A stretch of DNA of 64,000 nt from positions 558,001-622,000 of the forward strand of contig NZ_ATXK01000001.1 of assembly GCF_000421645.1 (NCBI RefSeq). Direction: 5' to 3'. The notes under the pieces were generated by a model. It had not been told where the DNA came from and did not search any database. It was given only the letters and a program-made list of their open reading frames with translations. How positions within the stretch are numbered: position 1 is the stretch's first letter; each line of letters opens with the position of its first letter. The DNA is from Aurantimonas coralicida DSM 14790. Lineage in GTDB: Bacteria > Pseudomonadota > Alphaproteobacteria > Rhizobiales > Rhizobiaceae. Made by a program: the position numbers and the translations under genes. Below are positions 61,708 to 64,000 of the stretch, piece after piece.

Positions 61708-62271
61708 TCAGGCGACCTTGCGGTCCTCGTGACGCCCCTCTTCCACTTCTTCGATGATCTTGGCGACGAAGGCCGGGATGTCGCCCGGGTTGCGCGAGGT
61801 GATCAGCGCCTCGTGGACGACGACCTCCTGGTCGAGCCAGTTGCCGCCGGCGTTCTTCACGTCGGTCTTGATCGAGTTGTAGGAGGTGATGTCGCGGCCG
61901 CGCACGACGTCCGCCTCGATCAGCAGCCACGGTGCATGGCAGATCGCGGCGAGCGGCTTCTTGGAGTTGAAGAACTCGCGCACGAAGCTGACCACCTTCG
62001 GGTCGGCGCGCAGGGCGTCCGGGTTGATCTGGCCGCCCGGCAGGACCAGTGCGTCATAGTCGGTCACGCGCACTTCCGAGAGCGTCTTGTCGACCGTGAT
62101 CTCCTTGTCCCAGTGATCCTGGTCCCAGCCCTTGATGGTGCCGGATTTCGAGGAGATCACATGAACCTCGGCGCCGGCTTCCTTCAGCTTGGCCAACGGT
62201 TCGGTCAGTTCCACCTGCTCGAAGCCGTCGGTGGCCAGAATGGCGATCTTGGATTCCTTGATGCTTGGCAT
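61708..62271 (-). CDS. DJ-1/PfpI/YhbO family protein
   Basis: A 187-residue protein of the class I glutamine amidotransferase-like fold. The motif KIAILATDGFEQVELTEPLA contains the acidic residue of the triad, and the nucleophile cysteine lies in LAAICHAPWLLIEA, with the following His. Other marks are VLPGGQINPDALR and LITSRNPGDIPAFV. YhbO-like proteins act in stress, as deglycases, chaperones or peptidases; the exact activity is debated. AAGGGAC precedes the ATG. The gene is monocistronic, ended by a terminator. Confidence 0.9.
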   Translation of the reverse strand: MPSIKESKIAILATDGFEQVELTEPLAKLKEAGAEVHVISSKSGTIKGWDQDHWDKEITVDKTLSEVRVTDYDALVLPGGQINPDALRADPKVVSFVREFFNSKKPLAAICHAPWLLIEADVVRGRDITSYNSIKTDVKNAGGNWLDQEVVVHEALITSRNPGDIPAFVAKIIEEVEEGRHEDRKVA

Positions 62272-62526
62272 GGTCGTGTCCCTTTCATTCGGCCGAGCGC
62301 CGACACGCCATCCTTGAGGGAAAGGCTGCGGACCGGCTCGGCGAGATGTGACGTTCCCCCACCAAACGGGGCCTGGGGCGCCAAGTTCCGCTACTCAACG
62401 ATCCTGAACGTGTCCGGTGCGTTGAAGATCAGCGAACACGTCTTGGCGTGCAGCGATGTTCCCGCGATAAGCTGTAAGAGGAGGGGGCAGCCGCTGCCGG
62501 ATTCGGCGGCCGTCCCGAACACGCCA
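62272..62526. other. Intergenic region upstream of a small membrane protein
   Basis: A 255-base gap between divergent genes. I see an AT-poor stretch with an AAGAGGAGGG ribosome-like sequence near 62475, but no start codon at the right distance. No RNA gene recognised. Confidence 0.4.
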
Positions 62527-62913
62527 ATGCCAGGGGACCGGCCTTTGGGTTTCTCGGATCTCTCGCTGGTTCTGCAGATCGTCGCGGGCCTCGCGTCGCT
62601 GTGGGTCAGCTTCGCCTTCGTCGCCGTATGCTTCGTGAATATCCTCGAAGTCCGGCGCCGGCCGACGGCCGTGCCGCGGACGGCGCGCACGATACTGTCC
62701 CTGGCTCCGGTCTGGCTGTTCGCGCAGGGCTACATCGCCGCACTGGCCAAATGGTTCACCATCCGCAACGACATCAGCCTTCCGGCCGTCGGCGAACTGG
62801 TCCTCGCCCTGACGCCGGGCGTGAACGTCGTCTATGGCTGGGACTGGTTCGTCGACATCCTGTGGTTCAACGGCAAGCTGCTCGCCGCGCTCTTCGGCGG
62901 CGATTTCGGCTGA
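62527..62913 (+). CDS. Hypothetical membrane protein
   Basis: A 128-residue protein with about three hydrophobic segments (SLVLQIVAGLASLWVSFAFVAVCFVNIL, ILSLAPVWLFAQGYIAALAKW, VGELVLALTPGVNVVYGWDWFVDILWF; shown in short parts). The charged patch EVRRRPTAVPRTART separates the first two. No known family comes to mind. The frame is open far upstream, and the start is uncertain: the ribosome site is poor at 62527. It is convergent with recX, 24 bases apart. Confidence 0.55.
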   Translation: MPGDRPLGFSDLSLVLQIVAGLASLWVSFAFVAVCFVNILEVRRRPTAVPRTARTILSLAPVWLFAQGYIAALAKWFTIRNDISLPAVGELVLALTPGVNVVYGWDWFVDILWFNGKLLAALFGGDFG

Positions 62914-62937
62914 GGAGTTGAAGCGCCACCGGCCTGC

Positions 62938-63486
62938 TCACTCCGGATCCGGCAGATCGTCGATCGCCGCCACCGCATCGGCAAAGCCGAAGCCCGCCCG
63001 TACCATGGCGGCAACGTCGCGATCGCGGCGCTCGGCGCGGTTGCGCAGCCGGTGCGGACCCAGCCGCCGGCGCCGTGCATAGGCAAACGCCGCCTGCCGG
63101 TCGCTGGTCTCGTCGGCGGCGAGGAGTTCCTCCACCAGATCCCGCTCGACGCCCTTTTCCGACAGCTTGGCCGCGACCATGCGCTGCGAGGTGCCGCGCC
63201 GCCGCAGGCTGAGCACCCGCGCCTCGCCATAGGCGCGGTCATCGACCAGCTTCAGCTCGACGAACTTGGCGACCGTTTCGTCGATCTCGTCCGAAAACGC
63301 GCCCGCATCCTCGCCGCGTGCATGGGCGCGGCGCATCACCTTGCGCTCCAGCACCCGGCGCAGATTGGCGGTCGAGGAGGAATAGCGTTCCAGGTAATAC
63401 GCCGCGGCCCGGAACAGCCATTCGCGCGTTATCGGCCGTGGCGGCTTGGGCGTATCGCCGGCAGTGTCGGCCCGTTTCGAGGTCAT
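62938..63486 (-). CDS. recX: Regulatory protein RecX
   Basis: A 182-residue helical protein with three tandem RecX-type repeats: AAYYLERYSSSTANLRRVLERKVMRRA, a second containing VELKLVDDRAYGEARVLSLRRRGTSQRMVAAKLSEKGV (short: LVDDRAYGEAR), and a third around AAFAYARRRRLGPHR. RecX inhibits RecA and removes it from single-stranded DNA. Its N-terminus (MTSKRADTAGDTPKPPRPIT) is polar and probably disordered. No recA is nearby. The gene follows the indolepyruvate oxidoreductase end on the same strand by 60 bases. Confidence 0.87.
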   Translation of the reverse strand: MTSKRADTAGDTPKPPRPITREWLFRAAAYYLERYSSSTANLRRVLERKVMRRAHARGEDAGAFSDEIDETVAKFVELKLVDDRAYGEARVLSLRRRGTSQRMVAAKLSEKGVERDLVEELLAADETSDRQAAFAYARRRRLGPHRLRNRAERRDRDVAAMVRAGFGFADAVAAIDDLPDPE

Positions 63487-63546
63487 GGGGCCTTCTAGCC
63501 CTTGGCAAGCGGCAGCCGCAACGCCGCCGCTCGCTTGCTCCTCGCT

Positions 63547-64000
63547 CTATTCCGCCGCTTCCGCCATCCGTCCCGCATGGTCGAAGGCCGACAGCGCCGC
63601 CTCGCGCCTGGTCGCGGCCTCCGCGGCAAAGCGCCGACGCACCGGCCCGAAGCCCTTCAGCGTCTCCGGCCAGCGCGCCAGCGCCACCGCGGCGTCGTGA
63701 TTGCCCGGCGAAAGCTCGGCCAGAATGCGATCGAGCGTTGCCTCGTACTGTGCCCGTTCCCCGCGCTCGGCCCGCCGCTCTGCGGTGCGCGCGAAGGGAT
63801 CGAACAACGTGCCGCGCAGGCCCTTCATGGCCGCCAGCACCTTGAAGCCGGTCATCATCCAAGGCCCGAAGGCGCGTTTTTTCGCGCGCCCCTTCGGCCC
63901 GGTCTCGCCCATGATCGGCGGCGCGAGATGGAATTCCAGCCGGTCGTAGCCGTCGAAGCGGTCGGAGATCTGCGCCGCGAAGCTGCCGTCCGTGTAGAGC
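63547..64000 (-). CDS. Indolepyruvate ferredoxin oxidoreductase, C-terminus (partial)
   Basis: Only the last about 150 residues are visible, and the start lies beyond the right edge. The sequence LYTDGSFAAQISDRFDGYDR, then LEFHLAPPIMGETGPKGRAKKR, KVLAAMKGLRGTLFDPF and AQYEATLDRILAELSPGN, matches the C-terminal domain (DUF6537-like) of the large fused indolepyruvate ferredoxin oxidoreductases of alphaproteobacteria. The whole enzyme oxidises aryl-pyruvates, formed by transamination of Trp, Phe or Tyr, to acyl-CoA. The catalytic TPP and cluster domains are outside the window. Confidence 0.82.
   Translation of the reverse strand, partial: LYTDGSFAAQISDRFDGYDRLEFHLAPPIMGETGPKGRAKKRAFGPWMMTGFKVLAAMKGLRGTLFDPFARTAERRAERGERAQYEATLDRILAELSPGNHDAAVALARWPETLKGFGPVRRRFAAEAATRREAALSAFDHAGRMAEAAE

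Overview
The window is a GC-rich stretch of a chromosome from an alphaproteobacterium, most likely of the order Hyphomicrobiales (Rhizobiales). The lineage is inferred from the gene families: the alphaproteobacterial aa3 oxidase subunit IV, a proton-translocating transhydrogenase with a split alpha subunit, an HWE-type histidine kinase, a class 3 (Rhizobium etli ReAV-type) asparaginase, DUF992 and DUF1513 proteins and an Omp25/31-like porin. About 60 protein genes fill nearly all of the sequence. I see no rRNA or tRNA gene, insertion sequence, phage gene or CRISPR array. I also see no classical DNA-binding transcription regulator.

Layout. 1-14 kb: MrpA/MnhA antiporter subunit (partial), oligopeptidase B, a cytochrome c' / diheme cytochrome c pair, Fe superoxide dismutase, a branched-chain aminotransferase-like enzyme, a haloacid dehalogenase-like hydrolase, an L,D-transpeptidase, a Rieske-ferredoxin-reductase fusion, a TM2 protein and a DUF853 ATPase. 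14-24 kb: HWE kinase, two-subunit methylmalonyl-CoA mutase, CorA, a GGDEF-EAL protein and a FeeM-like N-acyl amino acid synthase. 24-28 kb: a complete pqqABCDE operon, divergent from the mutase chaperone MeaB. 28-42 kb: a NYN nuclease-like protein, asparaginase, a soluble PAS chemoreceptor, pcaD-pcaB, a PfkB kinase, a porin, cytochrome c, class I aldolase and an orphan peptide-binding protein. 42-47 kb: imelysin / diheme oxidoreductase / imelysin / DUF1513, a probable iron-responsive periplasmic operon. 47-54 kb: an FMN reductase, a glutathione S-transferase and the soxBDAG sarcosine oxidase operon. 54-64 kb: small envelope proteins, ribosomal protein S21, a TPR lipoprotein, pntAA-pntAB-pntB, oxidase subunit IV, a PfpI-like protein, RecX and the C-terminus of an indolepyruvate ferredoxin oxidoreductase.

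Together the genes describe an aerobic heterotroph with some C1 ability. Sarcosine oxidase feeds methylene-tetrahydrofolate, PQQ serves an unseen quinoprotein dehydrogenase, and mutase plus MeaB drain propionyl-CoA or the ethylmalonyl-CoA cycle to succinyl-CoA. Several periplasmic c-type cytochromes, the transhydrogenase and an aa3 oxidase subunit fit respiratory growth. The most interesting signal is a strong terminator-like hairpin with a U-tract between pqqA and the conserved part of pqqB. It lies inside the predicted start of pqqB and suggests attenuation that sets the ratio of PqqA peptide to the PqqBCDE enzymes.
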